NCBI GenBank assembly: GCA_015179025.1
Contig: WHUX01000086.1
Coordinates: 124,001-188,000, forward strand
From: Terfezia claveryi
Lineage: Eukaryota; Ascomycota; Pezizomycetes; Pezizales; Pezizaceae
Direction of reading: 5' to 3'
Length of the DNA stretch: 64,000 nt
Under the pieces are notes generated by a model that searched no databases, had not been told where the DNA came from, and saw nothing but the letters and a program-made list of their open reading frames with translations. Position 1 is the first letter of the stretch; every line of letters starts with the position of its first letter. Below, one piece after another: positions 36,351 to 48,731 of the stretch. Made by a program: the position numbers and the translations under genes.

Positions 36351-37006
36351 CCGTAGTTCCAAACTTACTATCGGTGAGTCGTGACACGTGGATGAATTTG
36401 TATGCGGGCGAGGAGGAAGAGTGACGAGGAAGAGCTACCTAAAAAGCTTGAAACAGGGGTTGTTCTGTGTGGATATTCTTGTTGTGGGCGGCTCCGCTTT
36501 GTAGCTGCTCTGGTCATTGAGTTCCGACCAATCTCTCGTCCCGTCAAGTGATTGTCGGTGATCCCGTTTCTAGTCTTCTTACATAGTACTGGGCAAGGAA
36601 CGACTCAAGGGCTGGAAATCGGGATACGCTACAGTTGGAATCTGAATGCTGACTGGTTCACCAACAAAAAAGACTTCGGGGTACTCTCTCACGGCGATTA
36701 GCCGAACCGCATCAGCGTTGTTGCTACACGTAATGGTCTTCGTGTGGTGGCGAAAAGAGGAGGAAGGTGCTCCAACGCTACTAACACATGAGCTTGATGA
36801 TCAGAACTGGAAGGTCATTTCAAGATAGTTGCTTCTATGCCTATGGTTCAACTGCCCCCCATTGGGTCCGGGCATAAGCAAGGAGTATTTACCAAACAAA
36901 AGAAAAGCGAGGCTCGAGGGCCAGACAAAGTCAGGCAGAGCTCAGCAAAATCCGATTTCCCTTCACCCCCCACCCTCCACCCTCCCCTAGCTCCCCCTAG
37001 CTTTAT
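36351..37006. other. Intergenic stretch
   Basis: No gene is supported. A short open frame at 36646-36828 has no recognisable motif. Confidence 0.4.
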
Positions 37007-37966
37007 CTAGGCACTTTTTCTCCTCCCCCAAGCTCCGTTACGTCCCATCACAGCCCTCATGTCTTCCAACTCAGCCTCCCACATCCTCCTCCTCCACCAC
37101 TTGTCCGCTTCCTCCGCCCTCCTGTCCTTCTCCGCTCTCTCCCTCCTCTCCTTCCTCTCCTTTTCTTCTTCCTCCCTCCTCTCCTTCCTCTCCTTTTCTT
37201 CTTCCTCCCTCCTCTCCTTCCTCTCCTTTTCTTCTTCCTCCCTATTCTGCTTCCTCTCCATTTCTTCTTTCTTCCTCCTCTCATCTCTCTCCTTTTCTTC
37301 TTCCTCCCTATTCTGCTTCCTCTCCATTTCTTCTTCCTTCCTCCTCTCATTTCTCTCCTTTTCTTCTTCCTCCCTCCTCTCCCTCCTCTCCTTTTCTTCT
37401 TCTTCCTTATTCTGCTTTCTTTCCTTTTCTTCCTCATCCTTCTTCTGCTTCCCCTCCTTCCTCCGCAACCACCACCACAGCTCCCGCCCAATCACCCAAA
37501 TAAACGCGAGGAAAAGAACCATACTGCTGCCGGCAGCAGATACAATAAACTGCCACACTCTTTCCTTTGGACTTGGCTCAGCTGGGCTGGCTGGGCTGGA
37601 AGCTGGGGCTGGGCTGGGTGTTGGGGCTGGGCAGGGTGCCATGGGCAGTTGAGTTGGACCTGGGGGTGGGACCGTCACAGTGACTGTTTCGGTAACAGTC
37701 ACTGCCGCAAGACAATGGTTGTCTGCAGACAGGTAATTTGGTGGAAGTTGATTACCAAATCGGGATGTGGGTACATCAGATTGGTATCTGAGCCTCACAA
37801 AAACATGTCAGCCAAAAGACTTTGAGGGAAAGGATTCTCTAGCTACTACAAGGGATATTGACCTGTTGTCACTTATTGCACATATAATTGGACACATAGG
37901 ACTGGCCGCCACATTCCCTACGTAGAGGAAAAATGATATGGAGGCGAGCAGCACTAGCAGGAACAT
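37007..37966 (-). CDS. Single-pass membrane protein with long charged (ER/K) helix, two exons
   Basis: Exons 37966-37863 and 37793-37007, joined over a 69-bp GT-AG intron in phase 2, give 296 residues. Residues 1-22 (MFLLVLLASISFFLYVGNVA) look like a signal peptide. The presumed outside part has Cys residues, a TVTETVTVTV stretch and a Pro/Ala-rich stalk. One membrane segment follows at about 114-137 (FIVSAAGSSMVLFLAFIWVIG), then a Trp-rich RELWWWLRR edge and about 130 residues of Glu/Arg/Lys repeats (units of about EEEEKERKERR). Such sequences form stiff single helices. The repeat arises from a pyrimidine-rich minisatellite-like tract on the plus strand (37115-37450). I do not recognise a named family. 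The gene at 56914-57544 shares the plan and intron phase. Confidence 0.65.
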
Positions 37967-38744
37967 TGCGGTGAGTCTAGATGGTAAGAGGGATGATAAG
38001 TAAAGGAGGGAGATGCGAAGATAGGTACGAAAAGCTGTGTAAGAGGGTATGGAGGATAGTACGTAAAGCTGTATACAAGGTGATATGTATGAAGGGAAGA
38101 TCTAGAGCAGGGGATAACAGAAAGGTAGCCCACTTTGCTATCAGTGTACGAAGTGCCTCTATTTCGAAACCTTCCAAAAAGGGCAGCCCGGCGGGTCCGC
38201 TAGCAGTTAGTCTGGTTGACATGCTGGCGGTAGTCTGGTTGGCACCGCTCGCGACTGTTATCGCACGATATCAGCTTCCGCAAGTCGATGCTTGATATTG
38301 CTAGCTGAGGCTAGTCTGGTTGCACGTATACCCCTCGCTAGAAATTCTTCTTTTTCTTTCGTGCAACCAGACTATTCAATTCGATAAGTACTCATCTTTA
38401 CCAGTTCGTCTGGCGTACAGACGCAAGGTCAAGTTCGGTACTAGGTATATTTCGTAATTAGCTGGGTGTAGGGAGGGCTCACGTGGAATGGGTTCAGTCT
38501 GGACCCCATGGTCCCTCCGACTCTCATAGCGATAGTGTGAATTCCGGTCTTTTTTGATACACATTATTATTCGTTTACTTCCATACACCGTGGATAGGTA
38601 GCTTTAGTCTAGTTGGGTAGCCTTATATATCCCAGATAGAGAGCTTTAGAGTTGAGGTTAGTGTGCTAATCTCTGCCGCCTGGCGGTATTGGAAAGCTAA
38701 ACTTTCAAGTGGCGATACTAGTACTACATATTCTCAGACTAGTA
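37967..38744. other. Intergenic stretch with several TAGTCTGGTT copies
   Basis: It contains TAGTCTGGTTGAC at 38208, TAGTCTGGTTGGCAC at 38231 and the complete mini-element at 38312-38374. No gene is supported. Confidence 0.5.
38312..38374. mobile_element. 63-bp palindromic mini-element (TAGTCTGGTT family)
   Basis: TAGTCTGGTTGCACG at 38312-38326 and its exact reverse complement at 38360-38374. The interior is pyrimidine-rich and unlike that of the copy at 29095. Confidence 0.75.
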
Positions 38745-39841
38745 CAGTGGTGTCGCGTTATAGGGTCTGTTATAACGCGAGGTTTCTTTAACAAGATATA
38801 TACACAGAAATTAGGAAATGTCCGAGTGAGGGGTGAAAACCCGGTAATGGCTGTCTGATGGTGCGTCCGGCGAGCCATACCTTGTAGACCCTTCAGTCCC
38901 TCAATATCCGCTTTTCCCGATATAAGAGACCCTCCAGCTGTTACCGTAAACATACACATATGTAACCAGCTCACACCTATCTCACACATGTGCCGGCTTC
39001 ACATGGCTTCACATGGCTTCACATGGATTCACATGGCTTCACATGCTGCATATTTTATCGTATTCACATTCTCATGAAGCACGCTATATGAATATCTATG
39101 ACGTTGTCACTTTCCATTTTATCTCCGTATATATATCTGCCGGTCAAGTCATTCTATGCGCTCGAATTCATTCCGCTTATCTCTTTCTCGCGCTTGGATT
39201 AGTGAAGTTTTCTTCATCGAACCTCTTTGATTCACGCTGCTAATAACCCTTCAATACCAGCTGCTCGCCCTTCCGTAAACTGACATGAGGATTTTGAAGA
39301 CGAAAGAGACGAAGAAGTTCAAGGGTTTCTAGTGCAGCTTTACAGGAAATAACAGGTACATCTGGAAAATTGTCCGCATCAGAGAATCAGACTCATACAT
39401 AGATCATAGGTATCTAAAATGCGCTGCTCCTCCTCCTCTGCCAAATTCTTCACCACCTCATCTACAGAATGAATTATCAGGAAGGCTAGCTCGAGGGAAA
39501 TCAAGATGGGCAACACGGATACAATCATAAATCTCCTCAACTTCCGCAATATCATTGCTTGGAGCAGTTGCGGGACCATCTACCTTTACTTGACTAGGCT
39601 TTATTCACTTGATTTCACTGTAAACCGGTGGAGAAACAATTTGCACAATGTGGGGTAATCATTGCGGCTATGTGACATGGACCAACCATAACTTCGTTAT
39701 AAGAAACTCTATGTGTTACAAGGCAAAGACTTAAGAAACCTGCCTGCAACGAGTACAACATTGACGGACCGGGGCACCGGGGCACCGTTACTTATAACGC
39801 GAAGTTTTTATTACCAGGTTTCTTATGACGCGACACCACTG
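38745..39841. mobile_element. Pogo/Fot1-like non-autonomous DNA transposon
   Basis: The ends are CAGTGGTGTCGCGT inward on both sides (38745 on, and reverse-complemented up to 39841), with TA on each side (38743-38744 and 39842-39843). Each end also carries an inner motif TTATAACGCGA. The 1,097-bp interior has no intact transposase. A short minus-strand frame at 39379-39579 with an acidic run (EEEEQRILDTYDL) may be a transposase tail remnant. Inside is a 10-bp tandem repeat (GGCTTCACAT, five units at 38995-39044). Confidence 0.8.
38995..39044. repeat. 10-bp tandem repeat, five units
   Basis: GGCTTCACAT is repeated five times, the fourth with one change. It lies inside the pogo-like element. 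Confidence 0.9.
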
Positions 39842-39977
39842 TACGCGGATACGAACGGAGAACAATCCAGTCAAGTCGCCACCTGAGGATTCGCCCCCTC
39901 GTAGATAAGCACGAGTAGTTAAAAAAGAATCTCTAGCTTCATAGCATGCATGCATGTTTCGCGTGACAGATTTTTGT

Positions 39978-40110
39978 GTTTAAATACGCATTACTCATAT
40001 GCGGCCCTATAGGGGGGCGATGATGAGCCCGCCAGAAGCCCAGCAGCATTCCCCGCGGCGGTTGGCAAGTTAATCTATCTTCCCAAAACAAATAAGATAA
40101 AAGATAAATA
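39978..40110 (-). mobile_element. Minus-strand LINE 3' end remnant
   Basis: Read on the minus strand it has a degraded 3' UTR, the stem-loop with CTCAT/ATGAG (39994-40027) and an altered tail. The coding part is absent. Confidence 0.65.
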
Positions 40111-42138
40111 CATTTCGCAGGTGGAAAAACTCAAAATTGCGCGGGTAGAAAAACAAAAGCTCACGTGGTGGTAGAATAGTAGAGTAGCCACTCTGGGGTA
40201 CGTTCCCTCATTAGAAGCTAGATCCCATCAGCTTCACTTCCTGTAATCTGGTGCAAAAGGAGGAGGAAGCTGGACGACTGACGATCAGGATGTTGGATTA
40301 TACTCGGCGACACTCATGAGGTAACACATAAGCGCATACATGTGGTAATATGTGCAATTCAATACATTCATGTGAAGAAGAAGGATATCAGGCATATATA
40401 CAATCTGTTTGTACAAGCAAGACAGACAAGTAAGCAATACGATCTCTACGTTCACACCTACCTAAAACCTGCGCACAACGCAGGAGATGTTTTTGGCTGA
40501 AGCAGTGCTCGCCTCAGCTGCCTGTTGGAGCCTCGTCGTTGGACTGGTGGAGTCTCGATTTAAAGATGATAACCAGACTAAAAATGGTAGGCATGAGACT
40601 AAAAAATGGTGTGGTAGGAGAGTACCGAGATAGGACTAGCTTAATTACAAAAAGGGTAGACTGGGAGTTACCAGAACGGGTAGTGGCCAAATAAGGAAAG
40701 AGGCAGCAATCCAAGGCTACCTAAAAAGGAAGTCAAAAATGCTGAATACCAATTGCGTGCTGCGGTTTTGAAACTTTCCCGCGTAGTCACCCACTGCTGA
40801 AGCTTAGATATGGCAGAGCGGACTGGATGCCTCGTTTCTTCAGTCTAAGGTTGTAGATGTCTATTATAGAGTTGGGATTTCATTCTTATATACCAGCTAT
40901 GACCAATACTACCGCGGAAGATTTTACAAATTTGTAAATTCTTTTTTCTAGCAGAACAAAGTTAGAACATACCCCTCGCAATTAACCAACTATGTACTAC
41001 AGAGGCTCACATCAAGAATTTCGATTTCAAAGCTTGCGCTTCACTTTATTTGTATTTGTTCTAGCCTACCCGGGGGTTTTGGTGATTCGCGATTGGGCTG
41101 GCCTACGCACAAATGTTGGCCTGCCCTGGAATGCAAAAATGACTCCGGCGGCCAGTTCATGGGTTGGCCTTCCCGGGAATGTGATTATCAAATGTAGTAA
41201 TTTTGTGAGGGTACATGGAAGATAAAAATACATCACCGCCAACGAACATGAATTGTACTCAATAATGAAACATCACCATGCTCCTCCACTTCCACTTCCG
41301 ATTCCGATTGTGACTGTGCCTCTTAGTCAATAGGAGTATTCAGGCAGCTCACAGCGGCTGATACAAATCGGATTTAATACAGCTGCATTGTCGGGTTTGG
41401 CATTTCCCTTGCACTTGTAGGAATTCTGTAATAGTAAATGTAAGTCTAAGTAGAAAATTAATACAGAATGCGGAAGATGTACTTCAGGATGTAAACTCAG
41501 AGCGGGCAAGCGGCCTCATAAAGTGTAACATATTGTCACGCAATGCCAATGCACCTCAGAGGTAAAAATATTCAACTCTTTACAGTTCGAATGTTGGGTG
41601 CATCAAATAAGTCTGTAATGCGTAGTAGCTCACGAGTCGGATAGCGCCAATACAATAGTTATGAAAGCATGTCAATCAGGATGAGGTTTTCGAGCAACAA
41701 CTTCAGTCAGTCATCAGTACCATATCTATCTTGTTGTTGATTATATACACTAACAATATCTCCGTATATAGCAGAAAACCTCAATATTATGTTGTTGTTC
41801 ATACCGCTTCACCATATTTTGACTAAGTTTAGAAGTATTGTTCTGAACACGTCAAAAACTCACAGTAGGTCTTCGCAGTTTCGTAGAGCTTCTCTATCAG
41901 ATTTTTCATTTTCTACCCCGTGAGTAACTACACTAACTGGTGCTCCTACCTTAACTGGCTCGCCAGAGTCCGCAACCCTACTTTAACTGACCTGTATACG
42001 CATATCCACCGGTGAGCCTACCTTAACTGTAGTCTGGTTGCCCTTAACTGACCACATTCTTGTATTGGGCCAATTCCTGGCAGACCAGAACATATTCATA
42101 AATAACAGGTATGTACTAAGGCTGTGAAAGAAATAGAA
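40111..42138. other. Intergenic stretch
   Basis: No gene is supported. Around 41945-42030 the words CCTACCTTAACTG recur three times, and the part from about 41990 to 42028 is shared, in reverse orientation, with 58396-58455. A TAGTCTGGTT copy lies near 42027. Confidence 0.45.
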
Positions 42139-42260
42139 ACTACAACACCAGGGATTCCCGCATGGTCACACGCTATAGTACTGACCTGTGGTTCTGGTGT
42201 GATGATTATCGTGCTTCGCATCAGTTCTTGTTGAGTGCAAACTGAACAAGAATGAATCAA
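42139..42260 (-). rRNA. 5S-rRNA-like fragment, probably a pseudogene
   Basis: On the minus strand the sequence AGTACTATAGCGTGTGACCA, followed by GCGGGAATCCCTGGTGTTGT (42142-42185), matches the 3' half of eukaryotic 5S rRNA including the internal control region. The 5' half (42186-42260) is only faintly similar and the complementary 5' end is not evident. Called from memory of the family. Confidence 0.45.
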
Positions 42261-42617
42261 TGTGTGAGCCACAGGCTTACTACACCGAAAAACATATTCA
42301 TAAAATAAATATAATATAATAATATTCGAGTATGTTGACGGCTCTCACAAATTGGGAATAACACGGGGCGTTTTTGCAGACTCTTCTCTACGTGTAATAG
42401 ACGTTGCACTGGAACAAAACGAAACCGAAGCAAAAACAGAACAGCTGAAACGGAATTGCCCAGAGCGAAGCTGACCAATAATAATAGAATTGCTGCCCCA
42501 GAATTCTAAATACTAGTCCATTCCCCGCACCCCACAACACAACAGCCCGCCAACTCTTGCATCACTTGCCATCCGAGTAAGGTAGACAAGGTAGGGGGAA
42601 AAAAAAAAAAAGGAAAA

Positions 42618-42800
42618 ATGCCTGCTACAGATTGCAACCCTAGCGATAAAATCCCCTCCGATAAACAGCTTCCCCTCGAGTTCACAACCTACTTTCACCT
42701 CCCGCACCGCCGCGGGACAAAAGACTTCAACTTTAGCCGCTGGGTGACAGAATCACTCGAGCGACGCCGGCTTCCTTACAGACCGTGCGGAAAGTTATGA
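42618..42800 (+). CDS. Small open frame of 60 codons, function unknown
   Basis: ATG at 42618 gives a soluble, charged 60-residue product (MPATDCNPSDKIPSDKQLPL at the start). Just downstream, in another frame, SYELWGRILTYFNTREG and then DDAVRRKAREAIT read like continuing coding sequence, so this may be the start of a frameshifted gene. No family is recognised. Confidence 0.3.
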   Translation: MPATDCNPSDKIPSDKQLPLEFTTYFHLPHRRGTKDFNFSRWVTESLERRRLPYRPCGKL

Positions 42801-43130
42801 GCTGTGGGGAAGAATACTCACGTACTTTAATACGCGGGAAGGTGGATGACGCGGTGAGGAGGAAAGCGAGGGAGGCAATTACTGTATGTTCCGCCTAAAT
42901 TTTCCTTTTTTTTTTTTTTTTGATTTGAGAGGACAGAGAGAGAGAGACTCAGTAGATTGGTGTTTGCGCCCGTTGATGACTGCTGGGGAGGAAGGGAGGG
43001 TTTGTGTCTGGCAACCTTATAACCCGGCATAACATTCCATCCCAAACTGCCCTACACCATAGCGCTGTGGCGGGCGCGATGCGATGGGATACTGTGTCGG
43101 CGTTATGAGGTTGATTTAATTTCTCTGGAA

Positions 43131-43311
43131 ATGGTGCGTGAGAGAGCAGCCAAACCAGTCGAATCCTATTCTACTCCACCCCCAACACCGAACGGCCTCC
43201 GCCCCCCTACGGAGCCCCAACCAACCGTGGTACCTGCAACGATAAACCACTTGGAGACACCAGTGGGAATCAGATGGATAAGGACTCGGATCCGTCCCTG
43301 GGGGGAAGTCG
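43131..43311 (+). pseudogene. Reading frame interrupted by the Copia insertion (5' part)
   Basis: The frame from ATG 43131 reaches the Copia target duplication AGTCG (43307-43311). If the element and one target copy are removed, the frame continues at 48591 without a stop (VKLDEEGVRMDREEVRQWSG) to about 48700, where it runs into an A-rich tract. The product is Pro-rich then basic. I do not recognise it. It may be a host gene or part of an older element. Confidence 0.4.
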
Positions 43312-43679
43312 TGTCAGAATGAATGCCCAGTCACCCTATCTCTCCGTTAAGCTGTAGCCTTTCGCTTGGTTCACACTTCTTCACTGCTTTCGGTATTACT
43401 CGTGTCCTTCACCGTTTTCAGTATTATACACGCAATCACTCTGCTCATGGTTAGAGCACTTACTGCTTGCGGTCTTTCATGTTCTTCTCATCTCATGTGA
43501 TAAGCTTGGTCTTTACCTACAACTCATGTATTTAAAGCCCTCGTTCTCCCAGTACAGATAATGAATCAATTCACTCGAACATACTCATTCAGCTACTCAC
43601 TGCCACGATAATCACTCTGCTTCACATAGTTCAGCTCCCTTCTCCCACCTTGTTCTATCTAACCTGGGCACCTCGCACA
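43312..43679 (+). repeat. Copia 5' LTR
   Basis: It begins TGTCAGAATGAATGCCCAGT and ends CCTCGCACA. It is matched by 48218-48585 at equal length. Confidence 0.95.
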
Positions 43680-43695
43680 GGTTATGAGCCCAGAC
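43680..43695 (+). other. Primer binding site complementary to initiator tRNA-Met anticodon arm
   Basis: GGTTATGAGCCCAGAC directly follows the LTR. Its reverse complement contains GGGCTCATAACC, the anticodon stem-loop (CAT) of eukaryotic initiator tRNA-Met, not the 3' CCA end. Drosophila copia and yeast Ty5 prime in this half-tRNA way. Confidence 0.85.
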
Positions 43696-43816
43696 TGACC
43701 GTCACTCCGAGCATTTTATTACCCACTAGTGTTGTCAGAATTATCGTCTGAGTCAGCCTACCCCTGCGTATTTCGAACCTCTCATACACGCATCAGCATC
43801 AGCAGCACCCAGCATC

Positions 43817-46800
43817 ATGTCATCGTCATCATCATCGTCGCAACTCCCAGGTTCATTTGCAAATACCCTTCCTTCTACAAATACCCTTCCTTCTACAAAT
43901 ACCCTTCCTTCTATCTCATCGACTGTCCTTCCTTCCGTTCCATTGAAAGACTTAGAAAAATTGGCAGGTCAATCCAATTTTCTCCGATGGTGGTCGACCA
44001 TTCAGAAGGTCCTCAAATATTAGAAGGTTCTGGATATTACCAGGAACAAGCAGGAAACTCCAACAACCGATGCAGCAGCCGATGCCCTAGATATGAAGAA
44101 CTTGCAAGCACTCCTTACGATGCAAGCAACAATTTCACTCAATTAACAGTATCTTATCAGCAAATATGAGACCGCGAATCAGGCATGGTCCAACCTCCAC
44201 GATGCCTTTGACCGGCAGAACATGATCTCTTCATTTTACCAGATGCGCCTAATGAATGATCTCTAACAGTCAGAAAACGATACCATCCCTAATTATGTTC
44301 ATCAGTTTGGTACTCTTTGGATGTAAACACATAGCAGGTTCTCTAATTTTACTGATGAACTCTCCAAAGTGCTTAAGCCGGTATATGAAAATGATACTGT
44401 TAAGACCACTATATTCCTTGCCTCCCTTTACTCATCTCTAAATGACATTGTTGATAATTTGAATACAAAGAGCAATCTCACATATGCAGACACCACCGCT
44501 CAACTGCTTGCCATGCGTTCTTCCAACGTTGATACCACTAAAGCTTTGAATGCTATCCAAAAGTGCAAAGGCAAATCAACTAACCATACTTCTTCTTCTA
44601 CCTCGCATTACAAGCCTAATCCCCTGAACAAGGCAAGACCACTCCTCTAGGTAAGGGTGAATGCTCATGGTACAAGAAAAATGGATACAATTATGCAGGC
44701 ATGTGCACACATAGTACAACCACCTAAAGAGTATAAAAATAACTTAAACTCGAGCCAAGGTACTGCAAACCTTGCGAGCTCTCAAGTTGACGAGTCAGTT
44801 GAACATGGTGTTGCATTTCTTACTTCTACACCTTCAGTTGTCCCTTCTGTTTCTCCTTCAGTTGAATACGGTGTTGCTTTTGTCGCTCACACTGTTTCTC
44901 CCTTTGTTGTTCAGAGTAATGGTTCTGCTTATTTGGATAATGGTACAGATATATATCAGGTATAGATCCTGGATACTGGCACCTCACATCATATTACAGC
45001 TGACATATCCTGCATCACCAACTTAGTGTCACATATAGTGGACATTGAAGTTGGTGGTGGACGCACTCTTAGGAGTATCTATGCAGGATCTGTTAGGTTG
45101 TCAATGGTTGTTGCTAGTTTGGAGGTCTCCTTTATCCTTAATGATATATTGTACATTCCCGATTGGAATAATGCAAACCTGATTTCCTAGCGCAAACTTG
45201 ATTCACTGAATGACTACTACCTTATAGGCCAAGATGGAGTACTTGAAGTAAAACTCAAGAAGGATCATAAAACTATCCTACATGCTCCGCTTGGTGCTCA
45301 TATATATACACTGGAATCTCACATCTCCAAAGGGCAAGTATATCTTTCAGCGATCCAGTTTTGGCATGAAGCACTTGGACATTCATCTCCGAAATTATGG
45401 GCCAAAGCATTATATACAGATTCTCAGATTCTACCAAAGCCTTCTTCCGAATTCTATTATCATAAATGCACTGTCTCAAATCTCAAATGACATGTTCCAT
45501 TGCCAGTTAATTATCTATCAGAACATCCCTTCGACCTTGTTCATACTGATTTATCAGGGCCTATTACATCAACCTCTATTAGCAGTGCCCTATATAACTT
45601 CTCTCTCCTCGATGATTGTTCTCGATTTGGGTTTACTTACTTTCTTAAGCATAAGTCTGAAGTGGTAAAATGCATAAAGGATTTTTGTGTAAAGATAAAT
45701 ACCCAAACAGGACAATATCCTCGCAATCTACGAACAGATAGAGGTGGAGAATTCTGTAACCATGAGCTACGATCCTACTGCTCTACCAATGGTATCGTAT
45801 ATCAGGTGGCCTCAGCATATCAACATGAGTCTAATGGCGTACTTGAACGCTACAACCAGACTCTACAATACATGGTTCAACTCACACTAGCCAATCTACC
45901 AAAATTTCTATGGGCCGAATGCTACAACTGGGCTGTTTATGTCTAGAACTGCCTTTCCTATTCAACTCTCAAAGGAAAGACTCCTTTCGAGGTTCTCAAC
46001 AAAGCCAAACCTATAATAAAGCACCTTCGTCCCTTTGGTTCTCCAGTCTTAGTTCACATCCCTGTTGTAAAACAAGGTGCTGATCTAAGCTATTACCAAG
46101 AGCTTTAGAAGGCAAATTTGTTGGATATACAGGAACTACACATATGTTCCAAGTATATATACCATCCCTTAAGAAAGTAGATACATATAGGCAGGTTAAG
46201 TTCATTTCGTCAGATGATACAACCTTACTTGATTTTTATCTATCTTCAGATATCTTGCTATCTCCAAATCCATCGCTATCTCCAACACAAGAAGTAACAC
46301 CCATTTGCTCTTCTATACCCCCTGCTTTAAGTATGCCAGGAACGTTTGATATACCTGCTGTATCTCAGCAACCTTAATCTCAACCTCAATCTCAATCCAA
46401 TACATTACGAATTACAGAACTCAATGACTCAGATAACTCGGATTCTGAGGAAGTTAACCAACAACCCTCTAGAGAGAGCTTGCATCCTATTACTCCTCCA
46501 ATAGCTTCACCTGATTCAACTCCTTCTATAGTGCAGCCTAAAGCTAAAGCTAAGGTACCAAATCCTAGTAACTAGGATATTGACTTTCAGTTACAACAAC
46601 TTTGAGTTTCTATAAGAAATCACAACCCACCGAAACGATTTAATGATATATCTTGGACTAAAGGACAGGCTAATATAGCTACTAGACCTTTATCCTAAAC
46701 TGAAGCTATGAGATCATTAGATAAGGACAAATGGGTTGAAGCTATGTTTCAAGAGTACCAAATGCTAGTTGATCAAGAGGTGTGGTCAGTACATGAGAAA

Positions 46801-48275
46801 GATGAGCTTCCTAGTAGTAGGAAGCCTATAGGTTCATGATGGGTATATACTATTAAGCTGAGAAAGGATAGATCTATAGAGAGGTATAAGGCTCGACTTA
46901 TGGTAAAGGGCTACTCACAGATAACCAGTATCGACTACAACGAAACGTTCATACTAGTGACTCAGTACAATTCCTTACGTCTCGTTATTGCCCTCACAGT
47001 CCAACTCGACCTTGATACTACATAGCTAGACATCAAATTTGCATTTACTTATGGATCTCTAGATAAAGAAATCTGGATCATACCTCCCCTAGGTATCAGT
47101 CTGGATGGCAAAGTTCTTTTACTCTTAAAGGTACTCTATGGCCTAAAGCAAGCTCCCAAACAGTGGTATCTTAAGCTATCAACTGTTCTTAAGGAAGCCG
47201 GCCTCATCCCATCACACTTTGATCCCTGCATCTTCATCTACCCTACTAAGCTTCTATTTATCTGCTTTTACGTTGATAATATCTTAGTTGTTAGATATGC
47301 CTCCAACAGAAATTTATCACCAACACCTTCAGTCAAACTTCAAGGTTACCGATAAAGGTTCTCTCTCCTATATACTTAGAATTGAATTCAGATTCTCTAG
47401 CACTCACACATCAGTTTACCTTGCACAACCACTATACATCGAGCAACTTCCACTCAATTTGGAATGGAGAATTGCCATACAGTCAAGATACCACTTGATC
47501 CAGGTTCTAAACTACACTTAGCTGAAGAAGAACGACTCTACTTGACCAAACTCTCTACCAACAATAGATTGGGGCGCTTCTCTATTTGGTTACTTGCACT
47601 CATCCTGATCTCGCATTTACTGTTTCTTTTCTTGCACAGTTCTCGCAATGTTCTACTGCTGATCATCATGCTGCTGTTAAGCGTGTTCTCCGTTATCTCT
47701 TAGGTACTCGCAATATTGGTCTCTTGTATACTTGATCTTCTAAATCTTTGACTCTCTACAGTTTTTCTGATTCGAATTATGCTAATTGTTTGGATACCCG
47801 TCGTTCTGTATCTGCTTATTGTTTTATGTTAGGAAGCTCCTGTATCGCTTAGTGTTCCAAGAAGCAACAGTCCGTCACCGTCTCTACTACTGAAGCGGAA
47901 TATATGGCACTTTCTCTCACATCTCGACAAGCAATTTGGTACAAACACGCATTCCAACAACTTCATATTCTAGTAGATATTGCACTACTATGCGATAATC
48001 AATCTGGAATAAAGGTCACAGATAATCCGATTCAACACTCGAAAACTAAGCACATCGATGTACACTACCACTACACTCGTGAACGCCTTCAGAATAACGA
48101 CTTCACACTTACTTATGTCCCATCAGACGACAACCTCACTGATCTGATGACCAAAGGGCTTAAGCCTGAACCACAACAACACCTCACCGACCTGATGGGT
48201 GCACTGTTAAGAGAGAGTGTCAGAATGAATGCCCAGTCACCCTATCTCTCCGTTAAGCTGTTACCTTTCGCTTAG
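43817..48275 (+). pseudogene. Copia gag-pol with many nonsense codons
   Basis: Gag starts at ATG 43817 and carries an 18-bp tandem repeat (43859-43912) encoding NTLPST units. Later, in order: a CCHC-like knuckle with His changed to Tyr (CSWYKKNGYNYAGMC), protease ILDTGTSHHI near 44967, integrase (HTDLSGP, DDCSRFGF, LRTDRGGEF, NGVLERYNQ), RT (WVYTIKLRKD, LYGLKQAPKQW, and YVDN in place of YVDD near 47270) and RNase H (STTEAEYMAL, DVHYHYTRERL). The frame is broken by nonsense codons, most derivable by one C:G to T:A change (for example Trp to stop at 44965, Arg to stop near 46838, Trp to stop near 47850), and by a few frameshifts. It is not functional. Confidence 0.9.
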
Positions 48276-48585
48276 TTCACACTTCTTCACTGCTTTCGGT
48301 ATTACTTGTGTCCTTCACCGTTTTCAGTATTATACACGCAATCACTCTGCTCATGGTTAGAGCACTTACTGCTTGCAGTCTTTCATGTTCTTCTCATCTC
48401 ATGTGATAAGCTCGGTCTTTACCTACAACTCATGTATTTAAAGCCCTCATTCTCCCAGTACAGATAATGAATCAATTCACTCGAACATACTCGTTCAGCT
48501 ACTCACTGCCACGATAATCACTCTGCTTCATATAGTTTAGCTCGCTTCTCCCACCTTGTTCTATCTAACCTGGGCACCTCGCACA
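48218..48585 (+). repeat. Copia 3' LTR
   Basis: Same length and ends as the 5' LTR. A polypurine tract AAGAGAGAG (48209-48217) lies directly before it. Confidence 0.95.
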
Positions 48586-48731
48586 AGTCGTAGTGAAGTT
48601 AGACGAGGAGGGGGTGAGGATGGATAGGGAAGAAGTAAGACAGTGGAGTGGGTATAATGTAGTAAGAGTATTTAAAAAAAAATAAAAAAATCCGAACTTA
48701 ATCTACATGCCAAGACAACAGCCTAACGATC

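Larger units (their letters stand above)
43312..48585 (+). mobile_element. Copia LTR retrotransposon, complete ends, degenerate coding
   Basis: Two 368-bp LTRs, TG...CA ends and 5-bp target duplication AGTCG (43307-43311 and 48586-48590) define a 5,274-bp element. The LTRs differ at roughly a dozen sites by eye, mostly transitions. Coding order is gag, protease, integrase, RT, RNase H, as in Copia (Pseudoviridae). Confidence 0.95.

Noticed and set aside
37059..37652. 197-codon plus-strand frame rich in Ser/Leu/Phe
   Set aside because: It is the complement of the Glu/Lys/Arg repeat of the minus-strand gene, and its composition follows from that repeat.
38969..39070. Short direct repeats that could suggest a CRISPR-like array
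   Set aside because: Units are only 10 bp and contiguous without spacers, and the DNA is clearly fungal.
43859..43912. 18-bp repeats as an independent minisatellite
   Set aside because: They are part of the Copia gag coding sequence (NTLPST units) and are described there.
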